A stretch of DNA of 64,000 nt, from positions 85,367-149,366 of IMG/VR virus record IMGVR_UViG_3300017992_000015; one strand, given 5' to 3'. The translations under genes and the position numbers were made by a program. This DNA is from a virus. Below the pieces are notes generated by a model, which ran no database searches, had not been told where the DNA came from, and was given only the letters and a program-made list of their open reading frames with translations. Shown piece by piece: positions 6,929-15,060 of this stretch (its first letter is position 1; every line of letters starts with the position of its first letter).

Positions 6929-7555
6929 TCAGAGCGAGATGCCAAACTTTTTACAGATCCGAGTGATCTTTCCGACGTAAAGTTTGATCTCGATGTCGTC
7001 GACAGGGCAGTGGTTGTGCTGAAGCACGCTGAAGATGCGTTGCTTGTCCACTTCCTTACCTTCGACCAGCCTGGTTTCCGTTGCCTGCATCATGCGCGGA
7101 CCCAGAACCCGCACGGCAGGGTGCATCACGTTGTCAGCCAGGTATGCTGGACCGTCCGGATTCAGCAGCACAATCGCCACCAACTCCGGGAGCTCCTCGT
7201 CCTGACCGCCGTCTGCCGCCAACAGAAGCAGCATCCGGCGCATATCAGCCCAGTCGGCCTGGGAAATCTCGCTCGGACACGCGTCCGGCGTGTAGATCTG
7301 CGCCAGATCGCGCAGAACCGCCTTTCCCTCCGCCGACTGCGCAAAAACACGCAAGCCACGCTTCGAACTCATGGTGGGCATGCGCATCCACTTCTGTGGC
7401 TTCTGATCGATCGTCGGGATGATCGTCCCGACATCATTGACCTGCCCGGGCCAATGGATCGATTTGAGAAAATCCTGCTCCTTCTCCGTCAGCTCGGCCC
7501 CGCAGCACAGCGAACTCAGCAACAGCATCGCGATTGTAGTAACCATAAAACGCAT
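6929..7555 (-). CDS. Probable secreted protein with signal peptide
   Basis: A 208-residue protein. The first ~20 residues are a classical export signal: MRF, a hydrophobic core (TTIAMLLLSSL), then CCGA before ELTEKEQ, which gives a plausible signal-peptidase I site. Two cysteines near the end of the core could instead mark a lipoprotein, but they do not match the usual lipobox. The mature part is helical and not recognised. AAGGA lies 7 bases before the ATG, and that ribosome binding site is inside a perfect palindrome CCTTTCGAAAGG (7563-7574), so it may be masked in the RNA. An exported phage protein could act on the host envelope, superinfection exclusion or lysis. Confidence 0.7.
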   Translation of the reverse strand: MRFMVTTIAMLLLSSLCCGAELTEKEQDFLKSIHWPGQVNDVGTIIPTIDQKPQKWMRMPTMSSKRGLRVFAQSAEGKAVLRDLAQIYTPDACPSEISQADWADMRRMLLLLAADGGQDEELPELVAIVLLNPDGPAYLADNVMHPAVRVLGPRMMQATETRLVEGKEVDKQRIFSVLQHNHCPVDDIEIKLYVGKITRICKKFGISL

Positions 7556-7574
7556 CGTACATCCTTTCGAAAGG

Positions 7575-7608
7575 GGAGCACCTGGCGCTGCCCCGCACCA
7601 GGTGCTCC
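7575..7608. other. Perfect 11-bp GC hairpin without T-tract
   Basis: Arms GGAGCACCTGG and CCAGGTGCTCC around a 12-base loop, directly upstream of the ribosome-binding palindrome of the secreted-protein gene. Without a T run it is not a standard terminator. It could lower read-through or translation, or protect the 3' end of the upstream message. Confidence 0.55.
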
Positions 7609-7626
7609 GGGGTGAGTTGAAACCGA

Positions 7627-7854
7627 CTAGTAGTCCTCGGGAATGGTACCGTGCAGGAAGTTCCTGCTTCCCAGGGGGTCGTCTTGCAGCCACGCTGCTT
7701 CACAGCCAGCGCTGCAGACGTGCACAAATCCCATCGATTGGTGCATCTTCTCGGCCGGTAGCTTGGTACCGCAGCCGACACATTCCTGAAGCTCCTCAGG
7801 GGGAGCCTCTACGGCGTCATCCGTTTGGGTCGCCGTCTCGACAGCTTCAGACAT
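7627..7854 (-). CDS. Small zinc-ribbon-like protein, 75 residues
   Basis: An acidic N-terminus is followed by ECVGCGTKLP and, about 20 residues later, CSAGCEAAW. The CxxC ... CxxxC spacing suggests one bound zinc ion. AAGGAGG lies 7 bases before the ATG. Its start overlaps the end of the 104-residue gene by 46 bases. Possible roles are a small adaptor or an anti-host protein; I do not recognise a family. Confidence 0.65.
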   Translation of the reverse strand: MSEAVETATQTDDAVEAPPEELQECVGCGTKLPAEKMHQSMGFVHVCSAGCEAAWLQDDPLGSRNFLHGTIPEDY

Positions 7855-8123
7855 ATCTCGCCCTCCTTCGTAGCGGGATAGGGGCAGCGAGGTTGCCGCC
7901 CCGTGTTGAAGTGATGCAGGAACAGGCGCTTGACCCGTTCTTGGACACGCTTGTCACCGAGGTCTGGGTGCCCCGGCCACAGCGACAGTTCATTCAGCGT
8001 TGCGCACATACAACACTGTCCGAGCTCTTCCATGAACTCATAGATCATCAGCTTGTGATGGTCGACCTTACGCCAGCACTTGCGTATTGCACCATCGCAG
8101 CTGAGTATCCTTTCCCCATGCAT
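7809..8123 (-). CDS. Unknown protein, 104 residues
   Basis: Not recognised. A basic protein with several Cys and His residues (DHHKLM, CCMCATLNE, LFLHHFN, RCPYP) that could form a metal site. An excellent AAGGAGG sits 6 bases before the ATG at 8123. The C-terminal basic tail (KLSRRRPKRMTP) is read from DNA that also encodes the first residues of the following zinc-ribbon-like protein. Confidence 0.6.
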   Translation of the reverse strand: MHGERILSCDGAIRKCWRKVDHHKLMIYEFMEELGQCCMCATLNELSLWPGHPDLGDKRVQERVKRLFLHHFNTGRQPRCPYPATKEGEICLKLSRRRPKRMTP

Positions 8124-8253
8124 CTCCGTCCTCCTTGGGGGGGGATGAGAGCTTGAAACACCGACGATGGCGAGAACGGCAGCTCCAAACCGCCTCTAGG
8201 CACCGGTAAAGGGGCTCTATGTAATAATGCCCTGAATATGTCGGTTATTCAGC

Positions 8254-8595
8254 TCAGATAACCCGTCGCTGCATGGCGTTGCGGCGATCGCGGTAGTGGA
8301 GCTTTAGAGAGGTGCAGCTAAACAACTCCTTGAGTCGCTGCTGCTGATCGAAGGTAAGGCTCATGATGCACCGCTTGATCTCGTTGTAGTCGACGACCGG
8401 GCTGGTCGCGGCTTTCTGGGCCTGCTTCTTGGCCAGTTTGCTACAACGAGGGCGGCCACAGCCGACCGCCTTCGACTGCGGTATGACATACGGCTTCTCG
8501 TGAGGCGGATCTTTGAAGAACACGAACTCGTGGTACGCCTCAGAGGCAATAGCCTTGTCGATCATCTGCGGTGACAGCAGAAGCGGTGCGCCCAT
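8254..8595 (-). CDS. Unknown protein, 113 residues
   Basis: Not recognised. N-terminal hydrophobic/helical segment, a central CGRPRC pair in a Lys/Arg-rich stretch (SKLAKKQAQKAA), and a basic end. It starts 2 bases after the stop of the upstream gene with no strong ribosome binding site, so it is probably coupled to that gene. The 130 bases between its stop and the next gene hold only a small hairpin, TGAATA/TATTCA, at its own stop codon. Confidence 0.6.
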   Translation of the reverse strand: MGAPLLLSPQMIDKAIASEAYHEFVFFKDPPHEKPYVIPQSKAVGCGRPRCSKLAKKQAQKAATSPVVDYNEIKRCIMSLTFDQQQRLKELFSCTSLKLHYRDRRNAMQRRVI

Positions 8596-8597
8596 GA

Positions 8598-9020
8598 CTA
8601 GCTCGATATGATCGTGACCGGCGGTTGTGCCTCCAGGTTCTCTCCGTCCTTCACCGTTTGGACGAGCTCCTGGACCTGTGTCTGAATGAGCTCCCAGATG
8701 TCGGTGGCCATCGACTCGCTGTCGACCACGACATCCATGTAGCTCAAGCGAAAGCCCGGAGGACTAGTGTCCGGCTCTGGCTCGGTGATAGGAAGCTCGA
8801 GGAGGTCGGGCCACGAGCAAACGCCGGATAGGACGCTGTCGGACACCCCCGTGACCTGGTTGATAGGCTTCCGAAAGTAGCGAAAGATCTCGTCATCGAT
8901 CCCCTCGCCGGCCGAGGCCTCAATTCTGAGACGGAAACCAACATTCCCGTTGATCACGTAGTCCGCCTCAAAGTACGGGGTAAGAGTTATTGATACCTCG
9001 GGACCGAGTGAGCTGGACAT
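8598..9020 (-). CDS. Unknown protein, 140 residues
   Basis: Not recognised. The N-terminal half reads as beta strands (VSITLTPYFEADYVING, then VGFRLRIEAS) and the C-terminal half as a helix (TDIWELIQTQVQELVQTV). AAGGAGG is 6 bases before the ATG. An ATAATACC motif with a TATAAT hexamer lies 36 bases upstream of the start, a possible promoter without a clear -35. Confidence 0.65.
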   Translation of the reverse strand: MSSSLGPEVSITLTPYFEADYVINGNVGFRLRIEASAGEGIDDEIFRYFRKPINQVTGVSDSVLSGVCSWPDLLELPITEPEPDTSPPGFRLSYMDVVVDSESMATDIWELIQTQVQELVQTVKDGENLEAQPPVTIISS

Positions 9021-9055
9021 TCCTAGCCTCCTTGCTGGGCTTCGTGCACGATCTC

Positions 9056-9063
9056 GGTATTAT
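9056..9063 (-). promoter_or_regulatory. TATAATACC motif, possible -10 element
   Basis: On the minus strand GTATAATACC lies 36 bases before the start of the 140-residue gene. The same ATAATACC octamer recurs in gaps at 5347-5354 and 6807-6814. No good -35 hexamer is visible, so if it is a promoter it may serve the phage polymerase. Confidence 0.3.
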
Positions 9064-9071
9064 ACGCACTA

Positions 9072-11042
9072 TCAGCGTCTTTTGGATACCCCGCCTGGCA
9101 CCCAGCCCGGCATCCCCGTATGGACCTCATCCAGCCCCCGCCGCCCGACGGAAGACGAGTGGACGAACCGTTTTCCCTTGTTCCAGTCGGCCGTATGGTA
9201 CCCGGCCTGCCACACCTGCTCCCCGATCATGTAGTCCCCGCCGTTGTGGCCGAACTGCTCGTCGGGGATGCCCGCGGCGTACATAACCTCAGTTGACAAC
9301 GCCCAGAAGGCCCCGCTTGCGAAAAAGACTTTGTTGCCGTTTGGCGCCTCCCGACGGTTCTTCATCTGGAAGTTCCGGCCCTTGTACCACGGGCGGGAGA
9401 CAATCCAGGCCATCTGGGTGGGGTTGAACGTCGAGTACAGCAGGTCGCCAAACATCCGCGCGCCCCGAGGGTACTCGGCGATGATCTTGTGGCCCAGCTT
9501 GTGGAACCACTTCGGGTCCCGGTTGCAGATCGTGTCATCGTCGAACCAGAGGACCCACTTGTCGGTGATCGGGTCCTCCCGATCGTGGAACATCCGGCGC
9601 ATCACCGGGTACTTCTTGTCGTTGGTCGGATTGATGTAGAGCTTGTGGATCTCGCCGCTGGCATGCAGCGCCTCCAGGTAGTGCCGTGTGCCCGGGCAGA
9701 GGGCGTTACCCCCAACTCGGATCTGCACGCGCGCGGGCGCAGTCGTGCGGATGATGCTGTCGAGGCATGCCTTGTGCATATCGTGGTAGTCGCCGTACAT
9801 GAGGACGCACAGCGTCGCATGGCCCCCGAGGAACTCGTGGTCCCAGGGGTCGGCAACGATCGGCTTCTCCGGGTTGTCGCCTTTCATCACTGCGAAGTTG
9901 TGCAGCATGTCGTCTGGCGGCGGTGTCGGCTGCTGCACCTGCGCCATCAGCTCGTCGATCGGGGCGAACAGATCGAGCGTGGTCTTCGGAACCACGGGCT
10001 GCGGTGGCGGGTCGCCGGTCGGCAGCACGATCTTCTCCTGCGGGTTCTGCGAGATGGGCGGCAGGGTTCCGTCTTCGTAATAGGTCATGACAGCCTCTAC
10101 GACATGGTCAACTGTGATCATTTCAAGGCACTTGGGGATCGTCTGGCCGAACCCGTCGGCGACCGGGAGTTTGCAGTACGACCGGCCCTTGTCCGGCTCA
10201 GCCCTGGTCACCTTGTTCTTCCAGCATCCCCGCCCCTTACAACAGTCTAGCAGATCCTGGGTATGTAGGAATCGGTGAGGTGTCACCACATCCTGGGCAT
10301 ATGGTCCGAAGTGTCTTACTCCGGCGACGTTCACATAGGCTTCCCACCACCAGTGCTCCCGCCCCCCGGCGATCACCACGCATGGTTTGTCGAACACCGC
10401 GGCCACGTGCGCCGCAAACGTCACGTGGCAGATCACGCCGTCCGCGTGTTTGATTAGCCATAACATCTCCCTCAGGTTGGTTTGGTCGACTAGATTAACT
10501 ACGTTACTCAGTTCAGGCTGCCAGTTCTGGGGCGGGCCTTTGTGGGTCGCACCGCACTGGACAACCGTGATGCCCCGCTCGCCGAGCTGGTCGACGACCA
10601 TCTGCCAGCGGCGGGACGACCAGATCTTGCACGTGAAGTCGGATTTTCCGCCCGCGATAACAACCCAGTACCGGCCCTGGATCGGCGGGTTGGATTCCTT
10701 CCACGTGTCGATGTACAGGTCACCCTTCGGATAGAGCACGGGCACTTGGAGCTTCTCGCGTCTGAAGAAGTCACGATGAAATGCCGTGATGAAGTGCAGC
10801 TTGTTAGCCGTGATCTGCCGGATGGCCCAGCCGTAGTCGATCTTGATCTGGCGCAGGCCACGCTGCGGCTTGCTGTAGACCCCGGCGACGTGCGGGTTGT
10901 TCTTCCACAGCGTCTTGGCGTGCGTCGCCACGTGGATCTCGTACTTCCCGGGGTATGCCGCCTGGATGTCCCGTGGCAGCGCCGTCATGCAGACGATGTC
11001 GCCTGGGGCGCAGCCGTGTGTGAGGACGATCTTCTCGGACAT
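9072..11042 (-). CDS. Two-domain glycosyltransferase (GT9-like plus GT2-like)
   Basis: A 656-residue protein. The first ~330 residues look like a GT9 heptosyltransferase-type fold: GDIVCMTALPRDIQAAYPG near the start, a glycine-rich VVIAGG segment, and HVTFAAHVAAVFDKPCVVIAGG near the end of the domain. A Pro-rich linker follows. The last ~250 residues look like a GT-A domain, with CVLMYGDYHDMHKACLDSI, the metal-binding WFDDDT and later GGDYMIGEQVW. GT9 enzymes usually add heptose or related sugars to surface polysaccharide. The start at 11042 follows AGGA, but both lie inside a perfect palindrome (11041-11062). It may glycosylate virion proteins or remodel the host surface. Confidence 0.8.
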   Translation of the reverse strand: MSEKIVLTHGCAPGDIVCMTALPRDIQAAYPGKYEIHVATHAKTLWKNNPHVAGVYSKPQRGLRQIKIDYGWAIRQITANKLHFITAFHRDFFRREKLQVPVLYPKGDLYIDTWKESNPPIQGRYWVVIAGGKSDFTCKIWSSRRWQMVVDQLGERGITVVQCGATHKGPPQNWQPELSNVVNLVDQTNLREMLWLIKHADGVICHVTFAAHVAAVFDKPCVVIAGGREHWWWEAYVNVAGVRHFGPYAQDVVTPHRFLHTQDLLDCCKGRGCWKNKVTRAEPDKGRSYCKLPVADGFGQTIPKCLEMITVDHVVEAVMTYYEDGTLPPISQNPQEKIVLPTGDPPPQPVVPKTTLDLFAPIDELMAQVQQPTPPPDDMLHNFAVMKGDNPEKPIVADPWDHEFLGGHATLCVLMYGDYHDMHKACLDSIIRTTAPARVQIRVGGNALCPGTRHYLEALHASGEIHKLYINPTNDKKYPVMRRMFHDREDPITDKWVLWFDDDTICNRDPKWFHKLGHKIIAEYPRGARMFGDLLYSTFNPTQMAWIVSRPWYKGRNFQMKNRREAPNGNKVFFASGAFWALSTEVMYAAGIPDEQFGHNGGDYMIGEQVWQAGYHTADWNKGKRFVHSSSVGRRGLDEVHTGMPGWVPGGVSKRR

Positions 11043-11062
11043 TTTATTCCTGTGAATAAAAT
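11041..11062. repeat. AT-rich palindrome, copy b, over a start codon
   Basis: Perfect 9-base arms ATTTTATTC and GAATAAAAT around a CTGT loop. It fills the entire gap between the stop of the 358-residue gene (11063) and the start of the glycosyltransferase; the ATG (11040-11042) and its AGGA are inside the hairpin. In RNA this could hold back translation. Confidence 0.65.
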
Positions 11063-12139
11063 CTACCACTGCCAGATAGGACAGTGTTCGGTTGCCATCC
11101 GTATCTTGTTGAGGATAGGCTTGTCGCTGACCTGCGTCAAACGACTGGTGACTCCCGGCTCGTCGCCGCGAACGCTCGAGCCGCACGATGTGCACGTGTT
11201 GTCCACTAGATTGGGACACTTGAGGCAGCACTCGTTGTAGATGTAGATCCGCTCCTCGTCGTTCCGCTCCGGCGTGCCGGCGGTGACCCAGTTCTGCATG
11301 GCGAGTACGAACTTGGTCACGTAGTTGGAGGACAACTTGGCGCTCTTCACAGGCGTCCGGGCCATCGGTCCGATCCGCTTCGGCCGGAAGAACGGCAGGT
11401 CGCCGGTGTTGACGATTTCAACGCACACGTCGCCACGTGGTAGCGACACGCCGGACGCCTCCTCTAACCCGTCCAGCTTATGTGCGTTGGCATCGTCGTC
11501 GACTACAGTCATCTGGTTCAAGTGTAGTAGCGTGGGCTCACACCATTCGTACCGGTACGTGGCCAGCTGCGGCAGCGTCTGCAGGCTGTCGGGCAGCTCG
11601 TGCGTGAACTGCGTCGCCTGGTGCGCCCGCCATAGCTTGGACGCGGCTCCGCCGACCAGGTAGAACCGATGCAGCCGTGTCTTCTGGGCGCGCGGCGCCT
11701 CAGTATCCAAGGCGAACCAGGTAGGCCATATCCGCTGGCCCTCTGGCATTGCCGCGCCGCGCGCCGCAACTTCAAAGTCGGACAGCAGTACGCGTGCATC
11801 TGTCTTCAAATAGGGCACCAGGTCCCCGTGAAACACCGCCATGAACCGCTCGGGCTGCGCCAGCGCGTGTTCGATGCACTGGTTGATGAGCAGCGGTACC
11901 CGGTGGGAGATCTGGAAGCCGCCGACGACCTGGGCACCGGTCAGCAACTCGATGCCGAGCTCCTCTGCCTTCACCGGGGTCATCATCTTGGTCCCTGCAG
12001 AGATCCAAGGGTTCGTCCCGAACGGACCCTGCACGGCAACGATGCGTGACACATCGTTCATGTTCTCGCGGATCATCTTCAGCTGCGCCTGCAGCATGTC
12101 TCCGCGGTGCGACAATAGCGTGTAGACAATCGTGGACAT
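11063..12139 (-). CDS. Glycosyltransferase-like protein with C-terminal zinc module
   Basis: A 358-residue protein. The N-terminus (MSTIVYTLLSHRGDMLQAQL, then a hydrophobic IVAVQG) resembles an alpha/beta sugar- or nucleotide-binding fold. The last ~60 residues hold CCLKC, CTSCG and a final HCPIW, like a small zinc module seen at the C-terminus of various phage and bacterial surface-modification proteins. Assignment to a glycosyltransferase rests on this weak pattern and on its neighbour at 9072-11042. The start overlaps the stop of the Cys-rich gene as TAATG. Confidence 0.5.
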   Translation of the reverse strand: MSTIVYTLLSHRGDMLQAQLKMIRENMNDVSRIVAVQGPFGTNPWISAGTKMMTPVKAEELGIELLTGAQVVGGFQISHRVPLLINQCIEHALAQPERFMAVFHGDLVPYLKTDARVLLSDFEVAARGAAMPEGQRIWPTWFALDTEAPRAQKTRLHRFYLVGGAASKLWRAHQATQFTHELPDSLQTLPQLATYRYEWCEPTLLHLNQMTVVDDDANAHKLDGLEEASGVSLPRGDVCVEIVNTGDLPFFRPKRIGPMARTPVKSAKLSSNYVTKFVLAMQNWVTAGTPERNDEERIYIYNECCLKCPNLVDNTCTSCGSSVRGDEPGVTSRLTQVSDKPILNKIRMATEHCPIWQW

Positions 12140-13914
12140 TACGGGAAACTCACACTGACGGTTGGTATCTGGCTCGGACAGTCATCAATGGAAATGTGCA
12201 TCGTGTAGGCGCCGGTCGGCGGGCACCGCGATGCCCCTGACGGCTCGCGCGGCTCGCTCGTCCAGCCCGGCTCCTTGTCGAAGCCGGGCCCACACGACGA
12301 CCCCTGGATGGACACGACCCAGGCGCCGCAGTCACAGGTCAACCAGTACGATGCCTGGATGCACGTGGACGGGAAGTTGGTAGCGAAGTAGTAGCAGTCC
12401 GTGCCCGACCCGGTCTTGGCCAGCGAGATGTTCCCGTTCATCCCACTACAAATGCTGCCGCTCAGCCCCGAGATGCTCAGCGTCGCCGTCGACTGGCAGT
12501 TGCTGCAGTCCGTGAGGCAGTTGCTGCAGCAATCTACCGTGGCGTCACCGCTCCCGGCGCCGTAGTTTGAGTACGAACCGGTTGGCGGATCGCCGATTGC
12601 GACCACGTACATCTGCCAGGCGTACGTGTCATACGGCGTCCCGGGCGGCGTGTCTTGCAGCCACCACGACGGCGAGAACGGATCGTCATCGAAGACGATG
12701 TAGTAGCCCGGCACGTCGCAGCTGGTGTAGTACAGCTGGCCGTTGTACCAGCCGCCCACGTTGTAGATCCCAGTCACGTTCGGCGACATGTTGCCCGTGA
12801 CTTCCAGTCCGGACAGCTCGCAGGCACAGTCGGCGGCGAACGAGGACGACGACGACACCGACACGCTCTCCTGCACCTCGCAGGCGCAGTAATACACGAG
12901 CTCGCCGTAGAACCGTCCCTTGATCGGCGGCGGTCCGGGGTCTTCACCCCCTTCGTACGGCAGCCACTCACCCGGATCGATCTGTGTCGACGTCCCTGGG
13001 AATGGGCATGTTGGGTTGCTGGGGTACGTGATGGCGCACGGATCAGCCGCCTCGTTGCAGGGACACCAGATCCACCCGCCGCAGATCCCGTCGAGCCCGC
13101 AGCCGGCGCCGTCGTCGTTCCAGCCCTCCGGGATCAGCTCGAGATCCATGTCCCACCAGAAGAACGGGAACTCCGGCATGGAGCAGCTGTCCGACGTCTC
13201 CGGTACATACGAGGACATCTCCGTGCTCGTCTCGTCCTGGCAGCAGAAGCCGATGAACACTGTCTCGCCGTAGAACCGGCCGACGATCGGCGGCGGACCG
13301 AGATCCGACGAACCTCCGCGGAAGAGCCATTCGCCAGGCCCCGCGGAATCGCTATCGCAGTTGCCCGGGAACGGGCAGTCACCGATCGAGTTGGACATCT
13401 GGACTTCGCCGCTACATGGACACCATGTCCACGCGCCTTTAGCCCCCGGTCCGGGCGGGTCGTCGGCGAATAGGATATCCGGGACATATCCGCCGGGCGA
13501 GTACGGACCCCAGTCGACGAACCACGGGAACGGCCCGGGCGGCGCGCCGGAGCAGGACCATTCGCCGACGGAGATCTCTGGTTCGTACAAGCTGGTGCTG
13601 CTCTGCTCCGGGTCCGTCGGGCACCGGCAGATCACGACGCCCTCGCCGTAGAACCTCCCGGTGATGCACGGCGGACCGATCGACTCGTCGCCGCAGACAA
13701 ACTCCCAGGTCCCGTCGCCGCCGCACTCCGGCCCGTTGTTCTCCGCAGCCTCACACACCGACGCCTGCATCGAGCAGTGCATCCAGTCCGTATCGCCATC
13801 GCACGGGCACCACCGCCAAACAGCACAGTCCATCGCGACCATGCTGAATTCGGAAGTGCTGATGTGCATGCCGAAATCGAACGTCGGCATCGAGCATGAT
13901 TGTGGTGCGCTCAT
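12139..13914 (-). CDS. Cysteine-rich virion-associated protein with three repeats
   Basis: A 591-residue protein of unknown family, unusually rich in Cys, Trp, Gly, Pro and Ser. Three copies of a ~65-residue unit are visible at about residues 33-98, 162-225 and 281-345. Each starts WxWCPC, often has CPFPG, then GEW or TWEF, and ends with GPPxIxGRFYGE followed by a Cys pair. A Ser run (SVSSSSSF) separates the repeats from a C-terminal part containing CCSNCLTDCSNC. No export signal is obvious. It lies at the end of the baseplate cluster, coupled by TAATG to the genes on both sides, so a tail-tip or adhesion role is likely but inferred. Confidence 0.65.
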   Translation of the reverse strand: MSAPQSCSMPTFDFGMHISTSEFSMVAMDCAVWRWCPCDGDTDWMHCSMQASVCEAAENNGPECGGDGTWEFVCGDESIGPPCITGRFYGEGVVICRCPTDPEQSSTSLYEPEISVGEWSCSGAPPGPFPWFVDWGPYSPGGYVPDILFADDPPGPGAKGAWTWCPCSGEVQMSNSIGDCPFPGNCDSDSAGPGEWLFRGGSSDLGPPPIVGRFYGETVFIGFCCQDETSTEMSSYVPETSDSCSMPEFPFFWWDMDLELIPEGWNDDGAGCGLDGICGGWIWCPCNEAADPCAITYPSNPTCPFPGTSTQIDPGEWLPYEGGEDPGPPPIKGRFYGELVYYCACEVQESVSVSSSSSFAADCACELSGLEVTGNMSPNVTGIYNVGGWYNGQLYYTSCDVPGYYIVFDDDPFSPSWWLQDTPPGTPYDTYAWQMYVVAIGDPPTGSYSNYGAGSGDATVDCCSNCLTDCSNCQSTATLSISGLSGSICSGMNGNISLAKTGSGTDCYYFATNFPSTCIQASYWLTCDCGAWVVSIQGSSCGPGFDKEPGWTSEPREPSGASRCPPTGAYTMHISIDDCPSQIPTVSVSFP

Positions 13915-14897
13915 TACGGCCCCTTGACGGCGTGTACCGACAGCTCCGGCGGCAGGATCTGCCGGAGCAGGTCCAGATCGATGTCGGCGTGCCGCGTCAT
14001 TATCACGATAGCGTTGCTAGTACTGGGCAAGGTAAGTTGGGTAAACTCGCTAATGTCGTCGCCGCGGCCAGGCTCGTAGACGCGGTACTCGGGGACCAGC
14101 TGTTGGCCGCACAGCAGCTCAGAGCCTCTGTGGAGCCCGTACGCGGCCCTCGGCGGCAAACGGTAGACATTGTGGTCCGTGACCACGAACGGCCCTCTAC
14201 GGTCCTCTGAGAGGCTCTGAACGATCTCCTTGGGCTCCTTTACCAATGGGGTGCCCGTCATGATGGCCAGGATGGCATTGAGCTTGGTCAGTGTGAGCCC
14301 TTCGGACAGCGCATCCATGATGGCATTGATAGTATCTTTGTACTCTTGGCTGGTCGACATACGCAATCCCAGCAGGTAACCGAAGTGGTTGTAGAGATAT
14401 TCGTAGTCGTATTCTGCGCGGAAGCCCCACAGCGCGAGGGTGCCGTCCCCATCTTGGGGGATCAGCGGGTTGTCGAAAGGGTTCTTGCGGAAGGTGATGT
14501 ACCCTTTCTCCACATAAAAGTCAGTGCCCGGACAAAGTACTACGCTAGGTTCTATGATCCTGTTCATCAGCAACCGCACGTCGACCGGCCCAGGAAGTTT
14601 TAGCGTTGCGCACCCTAGACTATCGTTGCGCACCCCGCTGCGGTGTAGTTCGAGCAGCGCCCAGTTCTCAGTGTGGTACAGCGGAATGTCGAATCGTGAC
14701 ACACAAGCTGCCGTCTCGCAGAGATTCAGGTACTCTTGCGTAAAATTTTGCAAAACTGTCTGCGCCATATTCTCAACGACTAAGCCGTCGCCGTAAGTCT
14801 TTGTCCACAAAGAGCCTAGGACACCAAGAATTGTGCTTGGGTCGTGAAAAATACGGGGGTTGTGTGGGGCACCGCTCGGGCTTATGTAAGTGCTCAT
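13914..14897 (-). CDS. Probable baseplate or tail structural protein
   Basis: A 327-residue protein, not firmly recognised. It has Tyr/Phe/Leu-rich core segments (YDYEYLYNHFGYLLGLRM) typical of virion proteins and directly follows the J-like wedge gene, where myoviruses often encode another wedge or tail-tip component. The ATG at 14897 has no good ribosome binding site; AAGGGGG is about 17 bases away. The first codons (ATG AGC then ACTTACATAAGC) share 13 bases with a stretch of the upstream gap at about 15013-15025. Confidence 0.55.
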   Translation of the reverse strand: MSTYISPSGAPHNPRIFHDPSTILGVLGSLWTKTYGDGLVVENMAQTVLQNFTQEYLNLCETAACVSRFDIPLYHTENWALLELHRSGVRNDSLGCATLKLPGPVDVRLLMNRIIEPSVVLCPGTDFYVEKGYITFRKNPFDNPLIPQDGDGTLALWGFRAEYDYEYLYNHFGYLLGLRMSTSQEYKDTINAIMDALSEGLTLTKLNAILAIMTGTPLVKEPKEIVQSLSEDRRGPFVVTDHNVYRLPPRAAYGLHRGSELLCGQQLVPEYRVYEPGRGDDISEFTQLTLPSTSNAIVIMTRHADIDLDLLRQILPPELSVHAVKGP

Positions 14898-15060
14898 AGG
14901 ATATACACTACACCCCCTTTGCGTTACACAAAATTCTAAGTCGTTGGCCTGCTTTGAGTTGCGTGTACGGCATTTGTACGTACAGGGGTATGGGGGTAAC
15001 GTCCGAGGGGCCGCTTATGTAAGTGGGCAGTTATTCATAAAAGTCTTTAACTATCTCGCG
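14898..15060. other. 163-base gap with duplicated start sequence
   Basis: The segment between the J-like gene and the 327-residue gene. On the minus strand it contains CACTTACATAAGC, which recurs at the start of the downstream gene, and a TGTACGTACA palindrome. TTGTGT followed 18 bases later by TGTATA is a weak promoter candidate. No open reading frame is convincing. Confidence 0.35.

Noticed and set aside
6776-7615. Long plus-strand open frame of 279 codons
   Set aside because: It runs antisense to the secreted-protein gene, has no binding site, and its composition is that of a shadow frame.
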